64,000 nucleotides of DNA from contig OW386285.2 of NCBI GenBank assembly GCA_936432065.2, positions 42,277,920 through 42,341,919 on the forward strand. Reading direction: 5' to 3'. The DNA comes from Rutpela maculata. Taxonomy: Eukaryota; Arthropoda; Insecta; Coleoptera; Cerambycidae. The stretch's first letter is position 1; every line of letters starts with the position of its first letter. Shown one piece after another: positions 11,241-21,608 of this stretch. The translations under genes were made by a program, and so were the position numbers. The notes below the pieces were generated by a model. The model was not told where the DNA came from. It was given only the letters and a program-made list of their open reading frames with translations, and did not search any database.

Positions 11241-12687
11241 TAGTCCAATCAATGAATGCCCAAAAGGGGATTGTGGAGAACATTTAGGAGGGGAGAATTT
11301 TCCTCTTCGGGGATGTGTTGGGGGTAGTTAGGAGGTAAAAATACTAAAAGTCCCTGCCCCTAGCACCGCCGCTTCAGAAGGGTAGGGGGCGGAAATGTTC
11401 CTTTTTTCGGTTCATCGCTTATAACTCGGAAACGATGCATCGTATGAAAAAAGGTAATATATGCAAAATTAAACATAATTAAATTTCCCACAAGAATGTT
11501 TATTTCATTTTCTTCCTATGTGTTATAGTTTACGAGATATTAGTCAGCGAAAATCGATGATTAATAAAAAAAAATCAATTATCTACCTTGAATATTTCTA
11601 TTAAAGCGGTCCGCTAATAAATCACAGTCACAAAACAATCTTTATTTTACAATACTCGACGTATTTACTAACTCAATATTTCATCGAAATCTATACATTT
11701 CCTTAAATATACAGTGTGACTCACTTAAAATGAAGATACCCTTATAACTTTTTTATTTTGTTTCCGATTTGAATCAAATTTTACTCAAGTATAGAACAAA
11801 TTAGAATCTACTTATGACCAGAAAAATATTCGGCTGTTACAAAGACAAAGCCACCTGCAGTACCCAAAATATGCCGAAAAAAATAAAACATTTTGAATGT
11901 TAGAAATTCTAAAAAATGCATCCGATCGGCGCCACAAACGTACATACACCAAAATTTGATTTTGTTATTGATGGGGGATTTCTCATACATAAGCTCATGT
12001 GGCAAAGGGAATCCTCAGTTTCCGCAATTTGTGGTGGCTACGGGAAATTCGTCAAGATCCATCAATATGATTTTTAATCTTTTTCCTCATATTTTGGTAC
12101 CGCAGGTGGCTTTGCCTTTATAGCAGGTGAATATAAGTAGATCCTAATTTGTTCTATACTTGAGTAAAATTTGATTCAAATCGGAAACAAAATAAAAGAG
12201 TTATAAGGGTATGTTCATTTTAAGTGAGTCACACTGTATATTTAAAGAAATGTACAGATTTCGACAAAATATTACGTTAGTAAATACGTCCAGTGTTGTA
12301 AAATAAAGATTGTTTTGTGACTGTGATTTATTAGCAGACCACGGTAACCGCTTTGATGGAAATATTCAAGGTACATAATTGATTTTTTTTTTAATTATCG
12401 ATTTTCGCCGGCAAATATCTCGTAAACTATAACACATAGGAAGAAAATGACATTCTTGTGGGAAATTTAATTACGTTTAATTTTGCATAGATTACCTTTT
12501 TCCGTACGACGCATCCTTTCCGACTTATAAGCGAGGAATCGAAAAAAGGAACCTTTCCACCCCCTCTCCCCCCTGAACCGGCGGGGACTTTTAGTATGTT
12601 TACCTCCTAACTACCCCCAACACATTCCTGAAGAGAAAAATTCCCCCTTCCTAAATGTTTTCTACAACTCTTTCATTGACTGGACTA
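11241..12687. mobile_element. Nested foldback element, AAT direct flanks
   Basis: Two arms of about 450 bp face each other. The left starts TAGTCCAATCAATGAA and the right ends TTCATTGACTGGACTA. Both share an AAACTATAACACATAGG-type block and polypurine/polypyrimidine blocks. AAT sits directly outside both ends, a possible 3-bp target duplication. The same TAGTCCA-type edge recurs at the foldback relics near 38.05, 52.12, 53.91 and 54.17 kb, so this is a local family. The centre is occupied by a separate mariner-type MITE at 11710-12238. Confidence 0.7.
11710..12238. mobile_element. Tc1/mariner-like MITE inside the foldback
   Basis: The ends are TACAGTGTGACTCACTTAAA on the left and its near complement on the right, each flanked by TA (11708-11709 and 12239-12240). 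Arms of roughly 110 bp are well matched. It has no transposase. It interrupts the centre of the palindromic element at 11241-12687, so it inserted later. Confidence 0.82.
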
Positions 12688-12689
12688 AA

Positions 12690-14360
12690 TGGAAAATAAT
12701 AGGTATCAGACAGAGATAACTGATTTTCAGATATATCATTGTTAAACTCATGCCAGTTAGTAAAGTTTCTACTTTGCTTCGTAAATTTTAATATTTTCCA
12801 TAAAGTGTGAGAGGTAACCACATAATCAAAACAGTTATTTGGTATGCTTTCACTAACTCGTAGAGGATCCGAACGATTAGTTGGATTTTTGTACATCTAT
12901 ATTTTTGTTTTCATGTAAACTGGAAGGGTTAAAATCAGTTAAAATTTATTGGATAGATATTCTTGTATAAATAGGCCGATCTTTTTTTAAATAACACCAT
13001 TCCAAGCAGTAATGGGAGTGGGATTTTTACCATCTAGCCTGTCTTAGTTTTGATCAAAATTGTCGATGTCGATGAATGTAATTGTTTTCTTCAGAACTTA
13101 CTGGAGGAACTCCAGGTGAAATAAAAATGTCGTAGTTTTTACTAATACGTGACTAGCTAAAGATGTTAAATATCCGTATTTCATCATAGGAATAACCACA
13201 GCCAAAAGAATATAGCATATCAATAAGTTTCTTTCTTCTGACGGCACGATACACATGTAATTATATGTAAAGGATTAAAAAAGTGGTCTATGCTGGTTGT
13301 TTTTTTTTTCATAATTATTAACATAAATTGCATTAGTATAGAAATAACGTTTAAATTAAATTTGTCTGTGCCGACATATTTAGTATCCACGACATAAATG
13401 TTTATAAAAAATCTGAAGCTTCTTGTTTACATTGATGATTATTCTGAATAGTAGTCGCGTTTTTTTACAGTTTTAAAATGTCCATCTATAGCTTCATTTA
13501 AGATACTGGCAACACTTGTGTCTGACAACAAAAATTCGTTAATCTTTTTAGCTTTATTATCACTTGAATGAACTATTGTATTTCCTTTGTGTTCCCAAAA
13601 CACTTTGTTTGTTTAAATGCTTTCTAGTCTCTTTCTTATATTTCCGCTGCTATAATAATCTAATTCTTCTTCCGTGATTTCTTCAAATATATCATTAAGG
13701 AGTGTTTTTAGAAATGTTAAAGTTAAGGATTCTTTTTTGCAAAACAGCAAGTTCAACCTCCCTAAATAAAATGTTTAACGCTACCTTAAATTCATTTTTT
13801 CTTTCAGTGGTTTAGTTTGTACACATTTAATTTTTTTTTGCTAATATATTTTGCATAACAAATTTTATGATAATTTCCGTCATCCCCAAATAAATCTGAA
13901 TAAAAGTAAAACCTGCCTTTTATTTCTATGTCACAATGCGTCACTGCAGCTTTAATATATATTTTTTTCTAGTTTCCGCACCCGTTCCTGTACAAATTGC
14001 TTCTTAAAAATGTTTTTAATTTATTCTTATTTTTTCTGGATTTTCCACAGATCAGAAAATGCTATATTATTTTAATCTGATTTTTATCTTTATTATAACC
14101 ACATGAAGGCTCACTTACATTTTTAATCACTTTACTAATATCAGAGGCAATATATCTTGTCTCTACTAATATCATTCTTATTACAAAAAGATGTCCGACA
14201 AGAATAATGAATTTTTTCTTTCATTTGCACAATGTATAATAGACCCGATGCCAGTAACAGTTGGTTTTTTACCATTAGATTTTCTCTGCTTTCAGCAGTT
14301 TCGCAAAAGTAACATGCAGTTTTTTTCATTGATAATGTATCTACAATATACATAAACTGT
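12690..14360 (-). pseudogene. Decayed ORF with C-x2-C / H-Y-x2-C motifs
   Basis: On the minus strand, pieces of one or more open frames lie between the arms of the long-inverted-repeat element. The 5'-most piece (14353 down to 14141) contains CYFCETAES and, about 35 residues on, HYSCRTSFCNKND. A later piece near 13940-13850 reads IKGRFYFYSDLFGDDGNYHK followed by ICYAKY. Cys/His pairs of this style followed by a conserved Tyr-His-x2-Cys are known from uncharacterised proteins multiplied in insect genomes. That assignment is from memory and tentative. Many stops and frameshifts occur downstream; the last open piece, 12896-12651, shows no motif. No catalytic motif of a known transposase family was seen. 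Confidence 0.45.
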
Positions 14361-15149
14361 AATAGCCTAAATGTAAATAAAATAATATATACTTATATTA
14401 ATACTTATCCAGACAATAATGAGGCCAGCAGCCGATACGTTTCTTGATTGGCCGAGAGCGTAGCGGGGGCGAGAGAGAAAGCCTCGTGTCTTCGTCGTCG
14501 TAGTGTGCTTCGTTGTGTTTCAAGGGCTGTAGCGCTTTTAGTTAAAAAATTAGATCTGGCATGAATCGAGACAAAATGAAGCCTATTAAATTTGTCAGTT
14601 TTTGGTGAAAGAAAAAATTGAATAGCTCGTTATATAAGCGAGTTATGGCGAGTTAAGAATTTGAAAAATGTTGCTGATTTGTGTATCCTTTTGAATTTTG
14701 CCAGTTTTTTTATGTTAATTTTTTAATTATTGCAATAAATTATACTTCAAATTAAACAGCAATGTTTACTTGTCAAAACCAGCCAAAAATTTTATTTTTA
14801 TCTGTTTTAGTTCTAAAGTTATATTTGATTAAATATTAAATCTCTAAATTTCTTTTTTTTCTTTTTTCTTTAGTTTTTTTCTTATATCTTCGGTCTCGAC
14901 CAACAGAGAGTGTCGTCAATTTTGATTTCCTATGTAAAATAACATGCTTTAATAAGTAGTGAAGGTCCCATCTGGTTATACTTCAGTATTGGGTAGGTCA
15001 AGAAAGAGAAGGCTTTTCGCGCTCTGCCTGACGGGCTATATAGTGTATCACTCATGATAACTGTGATGACAAGAAAGTAATAAATAACAAGGTCCACTCA
15101 GAAACAACTCAATAAACAATTAAAACAATGAGAATTATGAACAGGGCGG

Positions 15150-16090
15150 AAAAAACAGCAGATGATGGTGAGGTAAGCGAAATATTTAATATAATTGTTT
15201 CGTGAATATTGGAAAATTCATGGCAGGGAAAATTAATATTATTGAGCATGCGGCGATGAGAATGTTGTAATAATTTGTTTCTCAGTTACAGAGGTGAAAG
15301 TAAAGAAAAATATAATGAAATTAAAAAATAACAGGACATCCGGATATGATGGTCTTTCTAGTCAGTTACTCGAAATAATAAAATAAAAATGTGCAAAACT
15401 TATGATATATTATTATTAATCTGGGCTTGTAGAAAGAATGTTTCCATCTGTATTAAAGATTTCGATTGTAACTTCAATACACGTTAACGGAAACAGGAGC
15501 ATAGTGAGCAACTATCCGCCTATTAGTAATATTGCAAAATTCTTTGAAATGTTACTTAAGTTATAATAAAAAACTTAACCAGGAAAGGAGGATAGTGATA
15601 AATTGAATTATTAATAGTGTCAAGCGGCATATGTCATTGAGCTACGTTGGTTTGTTAAGTCTTTGAAGAAAATATTTTCAATTATACCCTGTTCAAATTT
15701 AAACGCCAATAGAATCTCTTGCACGCACTGATCACACAAGAGTGTAACTCTTTCTCTTCATGTTAAGGAATATTATAACTACCGAGGATGCAATATTAAG
15801 AGGTAAGTAAGACATTAAGTATATAAGTCCATTGGCAATGACAAAAAACTGATCGCGACATTTTTAGACTAATATAAGGTAAGGCATTAGATACGGTGTC
15901 TCATGGTATATTGATTGATAAACAAAGAACGTCATGGAATACAAGATGTACCAAATCATTTCCTCGGGAGCTATTCAACAAATCGCAAATAGTGTGTCAA
16001 AATTGGTGAAACAAAAAGTAATTTTAAACATATACCATTTGGTATTCCCCAAGGTAGAGTTCTCGGACATACATTACACAGATCTGCAAG
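15150..16090 (+). pseudogene. LINE reverse transcriptase relic
   Basis: Reading through stops and frameshifts, the order of motifs is that of a non-LTR retrotransposon reverse transcriptase: SGYDGLSSQLLEIIK (about 15337), VSNYPPISNIAKFFEMLL (about 15508-15561), DTVSHGILIDK (about 15892-15924) and IPFGIPQGRVLG (about 16030-16065). These correspond to conserved RT blocks, ending at the PQG motif. The catalytic YADD-type block is missing because the copy is truncated after the PQG region. At least ten disruptions make it an old, dead copy. It may begin further upstream near 15128, where an ENSWQGKL-like stretch is readable at about 15211. Confidence 0.75.
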
Positions 16091-16699
16091 GTTCAGATGT
16101 TTAAGAAATAGGAAATGTGAAAAGTATTTGTTCGCGTACAATCCGAATCTGGCCTCAGAATTTAACTATCATGTCAGGATTTTGAGATATTTGAGGTTAA
16201 ATTACCAAAAAATTGCTTTCTTGGTTATGTTTGAGGTTGTGTATAGGAAATCAAAAAAATCAGTTCATTTCTGCTGATTGCATCGTCTAGTATAATCTTT
16301 CCCCTTCAAAATGACTTTCCGATTGCTGATCTACGATTTTTCTTATGAGAGGTATGGCTCTTTAAACATTAATAAATTTGAATATTTATAAGAGTTGATA
16401 AATTAATATCAGAGATTTTAAAGCGATAGCTGTCTGAGTTTGAACCTTAAATCCAAAGTCATAATGACTTAAGGGTATAATACCCTTATGCTCTTAAATG
16501 GTAAACCATGAACCCGTTAACTTTATGACCGAATCCCAATAATTCAGTCAACCAGCAGTTCTGAGAAAAATTGGTTAGAAACTACCTTCAACGAATTTCT
16601 GCCAGAAAGATAATAGTAAAATCCATTATTTTGGAGTGCTCGAATAAAATTTAATGCTAGCAGTAGTCACCAGAACGACACACCTCAACCCATCCATAA

Positions 16700-16925
16700 C
16701 CTTTAAGTTTATGGGCATAGAGATAGTAGTTTAAGGCTTACTGATTTTGGATTTGGGATTTAAGGCCTTATAGTTTATGGGCTTCGAGCTCATGGATTTA
16801 GAGTTTGTATTTGGGATTTATGGGCTTATGGGTTTACGGTTTAACCCTGTGGGTTTTATGGATATAGCATTCTGGGTTTGGGGATTTAAGGTTCATGAGT
16901 TAATGGGTAAAAGCATTATGAGTTT
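16700..16925 (+). repeat. Degenerate GGGTTTA/GGGATTTA-type repeat tract
   Basis: About 225 bp is built from varied short units such as TTTATGGGCTTATGGGTTTA, GGGATTTAAGG and GGGTTTGGGG. G-run plus TTTA units recur every 8-25 bases without a strict period. It resembles a decayed microsatellite. Confidence 0.55.
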
Positions 16926-18657
16926 AGGCCGTCATGCACGTTATAGAGACTTTTAAAACATCCATTTTATGAAACTTCTGAATTTTCACTGTCTACGTTA
17001 GACACACATCCAATATATTTGAATTAGTTTCTTTCTTGTATCATACATGAGAACTGAAACCGGGACTCCAAAGTAAGACCGACTGAGCTTGTTTCTTGGC
17101 CAAGAAATACTATACTTTTAAACGATACACTATATAATATATTTTAACAGCTATTGTTATTTTCGTTAAAAGTTTTCATACATTTTTAATTCGTGTATTT
17201 AATTTTCAGATTTGTACCCTTCCTAAAGACGTTTATCAGATCCAGAAGCTGGGTCTGAAGATCTTCATTTTACTTTAAAGAACGAGAGCAAAAGTGGAGA
17301 TATTTTACTTATTACCCTAAGTGAACATCAATAATTTTTATTTTTATATTATTTCATGTCACACAGCTTTTAATATTAGAAGAACAATAAAACATAATAT
17401 GCATTTTTAGAATATTTGCAAATAAAAAACTTACCTACATGTGCAGGAAAACAGAATTAAATGGGTTAACACTCACCTGAAAAAAAAAAATAAATCTTAT
17501 TACAAAACTGTAATCATTAAACTAGATTTGTAATGTCCAAAACAGTGCATTGAAAATTTGAGAGGTTGATATGTTGTTAATTATATAAAGAGGATTGTTA
17601 GAAAGTTCATAAACCTCCATTTATTTTCCAAGCAGTATGTATATGATTTGCTCGAAATTGTAACAGAAGCAGACTAGTAGACTAATATTCGGATTATGAT
17701 CTGGAATAAAATTTCTGGAGATATTGACTCGAACTATATTTCCAATAAGTATATAGTTTTATCAGTTTGGAGAATTTATATTTTTTGTTTACTTTTCAGA
17801 ATATTTCAAAATTATTGGTGAAAAAAGCAAATAAATTAATGTTTACTTTTTCCTCTGTACGCTACAACTCACGCAGTTCTCATATAGGGATAGTGCTCCA
17901 TTCTAGGGCCATTATAATCCGTTTCAAATATCGCTGGGTATCATTTACAATAACTTTAAAATTTCTACCGCTGGGAAATATACGAATATAATGAAAGTTT
18001 AGCACCTTTAAACATTAAACAAATACGTGAGATTTGAAAATTTCTATTTTCGTGCAATTATTTTGGTAGCTATATACTAACAAGATAAACACCATTGTTC
18101 TGTCTATTAATAAACAAATGATTATAATGAAAGAGAAATTATCACAATGAAATGAATACCTATTCTTAAGAGCATTTAAATATATTTGTCAAAAATTCAC
18201 TTTTAAGACATATTAGCATCTCAAATTCTCATGACATCATTTCCTATCTTTCTTTAACAATACTATTCCGTGTGTTTAAAAATGTACTTCTTTGTAACTT
18301 AAACTATGCATTGTCACAGACAGAAGATTTTTACCTTTGATTTTTTAAACAGTTGGATTTGCAGGTTTAGTAAATAGTTGAGTCGAATTATACAAAAAAA
18401 GTGACATTTCAGAAATGCCAGTAAATCAGATTGTTTTTTAAAAAGTTCTTCAGGATGTCTACGAACAAAACACAATGTGATAAATGTACCCACCTAGTTT
18501 GTGGGGAACATTTTCAAAAATAGGAAACATTATCATTATTGGCCCATTTTCACTTTTTTACTTCCCTCGTTTATCGAACAGAAGTGTTGCTATCGTGAAA
18601 AACTCACCCTCCGAGATTTCTCAGGAATTTCACATTTCAGAATATGTAGATTATAGG
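16926..18657. other. Long interval with no feature seen
   Basis: AT-rich DNA with only short, motif-free open frames. A frame at 17767-17991 was considered and not accepted. Confidence 0.45.
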
Positions 18658-19370
18658 CTATTGTCTATGTACAAAAAAAGAGGGTTGAAAGGAACTAAAA
18701 CGTTAAAGGGTTTTTATTGTTTATTATGTTCAATTGACCCCAAGATATGAAAAAACCGCGGAGTGCTACCATTTAAAGTGGTGCGTTTTTGAGATCGAAG
18801 TAAAAAGGTCCACTTTTCATATTTCTTTTTGCTCGAAAACTATGAATTTTTTCTATAAACACGTCAATAGAAAAGTGTGTAGAGAATTAAATTTCCAATC
18901 GAAATGGCACCTTCAGAAGTATTTTTTTTTTTTTACAAAAATGCGTCCAAAAACCAAAACAAAAAAAAACGAAAAAATGCAATTTTTTATTTATTTTTTT
19001 TTTATTTAGGCATAGACATTGCCGCATAACAAAAAAAGCTGGCGTTTTACCCGTTAAAATGAGATTTTGTAAACAGTTTTACGATTAATAGTGACCGAGA
19101 TATAGCGTTTCAAAGTTTGCAACTTTTAACTTTTTTTTGCTAATTTTTAATATTTTTTTTCAAATTTCGTCCTGTAACTTTTTTCTGAGTGAATTTAGGT
19201 GTAGACATTATTATATTAAAGTGAAAGCTGACTTTACGCCCGTTGAAATGGTGGCTGGTAAAAGTCTCTACGACAAATAGAAACCTAGATACAGCGTTTC
19301 GAAGAGTGTTACTTTTATTAACTTTCTTCCAATTTTTACGTTCTTTTTTAAATTTCGGCCTATAACTTGT

Positions 19371-19898
19371 TTGTCAAATGCAAGTCCAGTAGCCATCGGT
19401 TCTGCTTCTGAATGTATTGTAACATTACTATACGGTATGAAAATTGATGGCCAAAGCACCTGTCGCTATAAGTTATTTCAGAAGTACTCAACAGGTGCGA
19501 AATTCTCATTGTCCCGATTGCCTCCAACAACTGATGCTGCTAAACCTCATGGTTTAAGAACTTACTTGCAAATGCAACATTGGAAAGGAAATATTGTAAA
19601 TCCTCTCATCTGGGGTTGGAAAAGTTCAGAAAATGGACTAGTACCAATTTTGACAAATAAACCTCCCGCACCACAAGTTTTGCTGGAAAAAATAGCCTGT
19701 AAATGCACTACAGGATGCAGAAGAAACTGTGGTTGCAGGAAATTGGGAATGAATTGCTCCATTTTTTGCAAAGAATGTATGGGAATGAACTGTGAAAACG
19801 CTGATGTACCTCAAATAACGGAAGACTATGTTTACATAGATGCCGATGAAGAAATCGACTTTGATTTTGAAAATATGTTAAATTCAGCATTTGAATAA
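19371..19898 (+). CDS. Cysteine-rich C-terminal protein fragment
   Basis: The frame is open for 175 codons and ends at a stop at 19896-19898. It has no ATG at its beginning: the first in-frame ATG is codon 23, and the open reading continues upstream into the left arm, so this is probably the 3' exon of a larger gene. Residues 65-90 carry YLQMQHWKGN and NPLIWGWK. Residues 110-141 form a nine-cysteine array of spacing C-x-C-x3-C-x3-C-x-C-x6-C-x3-C-x2-C-x4-C. The tail (150-175) is acidic. Similar tryptophan-plus-cysteine C-termini occur, as I recall, in uncharacterised proteins present in many copies in insect genomes; the array loosely resembles CXC (tesmin/TSO1) zinc-binding repeats. Function unknown. 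No internal stop, unlike almost every other coding relic in the window. Confidence 0.6.
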   Translation: MSNASPVAIGSASECIVTLLYGMKIDGQSTCRYKLFQKYSTGAKFSLSRLPPTTDAAKPHGLRTYLQMQHWKGNIVNPLIWGWKSSENGLVPILTNKPPAPQVLLEKIACKCTTGCRRNCGCRKLGMNCSIFCKECMGMNCENADVPQITEDYVYIDADEEIDFDFENMLNSAFE

Positions 19899-19929
19899 TT
19901 TCATAATGTAAGTTATTAATCTAAGTTAT

Positions 19930-20110
19930 TTGAACAAAAAAAAACACGTGATATAATAAAGTTCAGAAGTGGAAAAATGTAAAAAGTTATTTTTTAAGTA
20001 CAATAATCTACTATACCTAGACTGTATCTTGGTTATTATTGATCACATAAACTTCTATTGCAGACCATTTAAACAAGAATGCTACGAGTACATTCCATGT
20101 AGCAATAGCT
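19930..20110 (+). other. 3' flank of the cysteine-rich ORF
   Basis: A TATAATAAAG motif about 55 bases after the stop codon may act as a polyadenylation signal. The remaining sequence to the right arm shows nothing else. Confidence 0.3.
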
Positions 20111-21000
20111 GTATTTGACAAATAAGTTATAGGCCGAAATTTAAAAAAGAACGTAAAAATTGGAAGAAAGTTAATAAAAGTAACACTCTTCGAAACGCTG
20201 TATCTAGATTTCTATTTGTCGTAGAGACTTTTACCAGAAACCATTTCAACGGGCGTAAAGTCAGCTTTCACTTTAATATAATAATGTCTACACATAAATT
20301 CACTCAGAAAAAAGTTACAGGACGAAATTTGAAAAAAAATAGTAAAATTAGCAAAAAAAGTTAAAAGTTGCAAACTTCGAAACGCTATATCTCGGTCACT
20401 ATTAATCGTAAAACTGTTTACAAAATCTCATTTTAACGGGTAAAACGCCAGCTTTTTTGTTATGCAGCAATTTCTATGCCTAAATGTACCCGAAAAATAG
20501 TCACAGGCTAAAATAAAAAAAATTAAAAATTGCATTTTTTCGTTTTGTTTTTTGGACGTATTTTTGTAAAACAAAAAAATTTTGACTTCTGAAGGTGCCA
20601 TTTCGATTGGAAATTTAATTCTCTACACACTTCTCTATTGACGTGTTTATAGAAAAAAATCATAGTTTTCGAGCAAAAAAAATTATGAAAAGTGAACCTT
20701 TTTACTTCGATCTCAAAAACGCACCACTTTAAATGGTAGCACTCCGCGATTTTTTCATATCTTGGGGTCAATTGAACATAAGAAACAATAAAAACCCTTT
20801 AACGTTTTAGTTCCTTTCTACAGTACATGGACAATAGACTAACTATTACGAGAATTAAAGTCATTTAATTCCGTCAGTCTGTCTAGTTTCTGTCTGTTGG
20901 CGCTATATCTACAAAACCTTTTGCCGGAGAAGACTAATATTCGGTAGATGGTTGACCCTACTGCCACAGAAGAACTAGGATAATACTTCATTTGTAAAAT

Positions 21001-21397
21001 ATACAAGGTGGACCCCATCAAAAAGATAATTATGGAAAAAATGTGACTAAACAGTAATATTTGGTGTGTAGTTAATATAAGTGTTAAGGAAGAAAAGTAT
21101 GAAAATATACAGGTTGGTCACCATAAAAAAATAATGAAAAAATGAGACGGGGGGGACGATAATATATCGCATTCAATTGACACAACGATCAAAGAAAAGA
21201 AATATTTAAAAAATATACAGAGTGGTGACCCTATTAGAGACCAATAATATTTCACAAGTAGTTAACAGAACTCTCGAAGAAAAATATGAAAAAATGTAGT
21301 GGCTATCCTAAAAAAATTTATGAAAAAATGTGACGGAGAACGGCGATATTTCATATGTAGTTAACACAACTGTCAAAGGAAAAAGACATGGAAAAAT
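21001..21397 (+). repeat. Tandem repeat of a ~105-bp unit, about four copies
   Basis: Units begin with ATACAGG-TGGTCACC-like words at about 21001, 21107, 21215 and 21294, and a fifth start at 21398 marks the end. Each unit runs through ATGAAAAAATGTGACGG, AATATTTCATATGTAGTTAA and CAAAGGAAAAA-like blocks. The third unit is shortened. Copies are diverged, so the array is old. An isolated match to the GTGACGGAG word occurs near 23450. Confidence 0.72.
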
Positions 21398-21608
21398 ATA
21401 CAGGCGTCATCTTAATAGTATATTGTTTTATTAGGAGTAAAAGTGATACTTTTGTGACGAATCTGTAGATTCACTTCGTTCATTCGGCAATTACAGACCA
21501 GTCAAAATAAGTGGCTTTTGCTCCGAATAAAACATGCCATTTTTTCTTCAAATGCCGATTAGCTATATAAAAAATCTCGATTTCACCACCAAAAACGCAT
21601 TGCGTTAA

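Larger units (their letters stand above)
10495..15050 (-). mobile_element. Long-inverted-repeat element, ~560-bp arms
   Basis: The left arm (about 10495-11060) is mirrored by the right arm (about 14430-15050). Shared landmarks are a TAGGAAATCA...TGACGACACTCTC block (about 10595 and 14905) and an AACACAACGAAGC block (about 10990 and 14510). The interior holds a decayed minus-strand ORF (12690-14360) and a nested foldback element (11241-12687). The exact ends and TSD are not resolved, because the outermost bases diverge around CGTCGGATGGCAGGC and its counterpart. The superfamily is unknown. Confidence 0.72.
18658..20837 (+). mobile_element. Inverted-repeat element (~725-bp arms) around a Cys-rich ORF
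   Basis: The left arm, 18658 to about 19381, is mirrored by the right arm, about 20111 to 20837. The outer ends read CTATTGTCTATGTAC and GTACATGGACAATAG, and the inner ends both carry the TTTCGGCCTATAACTT block. Arms look roughly 90 percent identical by eye. The 730-bp interior is almost entirely one open frame, 19371-19898, with a TAATAAA-like signal downstream. No TSD could be fixed. Long arms enclosing an open frame suggest either a DNA transposon that captured a 3' exon or a foldback pair flanking a gene piece. Confidence 0.8.

Noticed and set aside
16700..16925. An interstitial telomere block.
   Set aside because: The words are GGGTTTA-like but irregular, and insect telomeres usually have TTAGG; no regular period was seen.
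18734..20771. Similar open frames (MTPRYEK...) on the plus strand at 18734-19009 and on the minus strand at 20523-20771.
   Set aside because: They lie in the two arms of one inverted repeat, so the similarity is the repeat itself; composition is A/T homopolymer-driven and no motif is visible.
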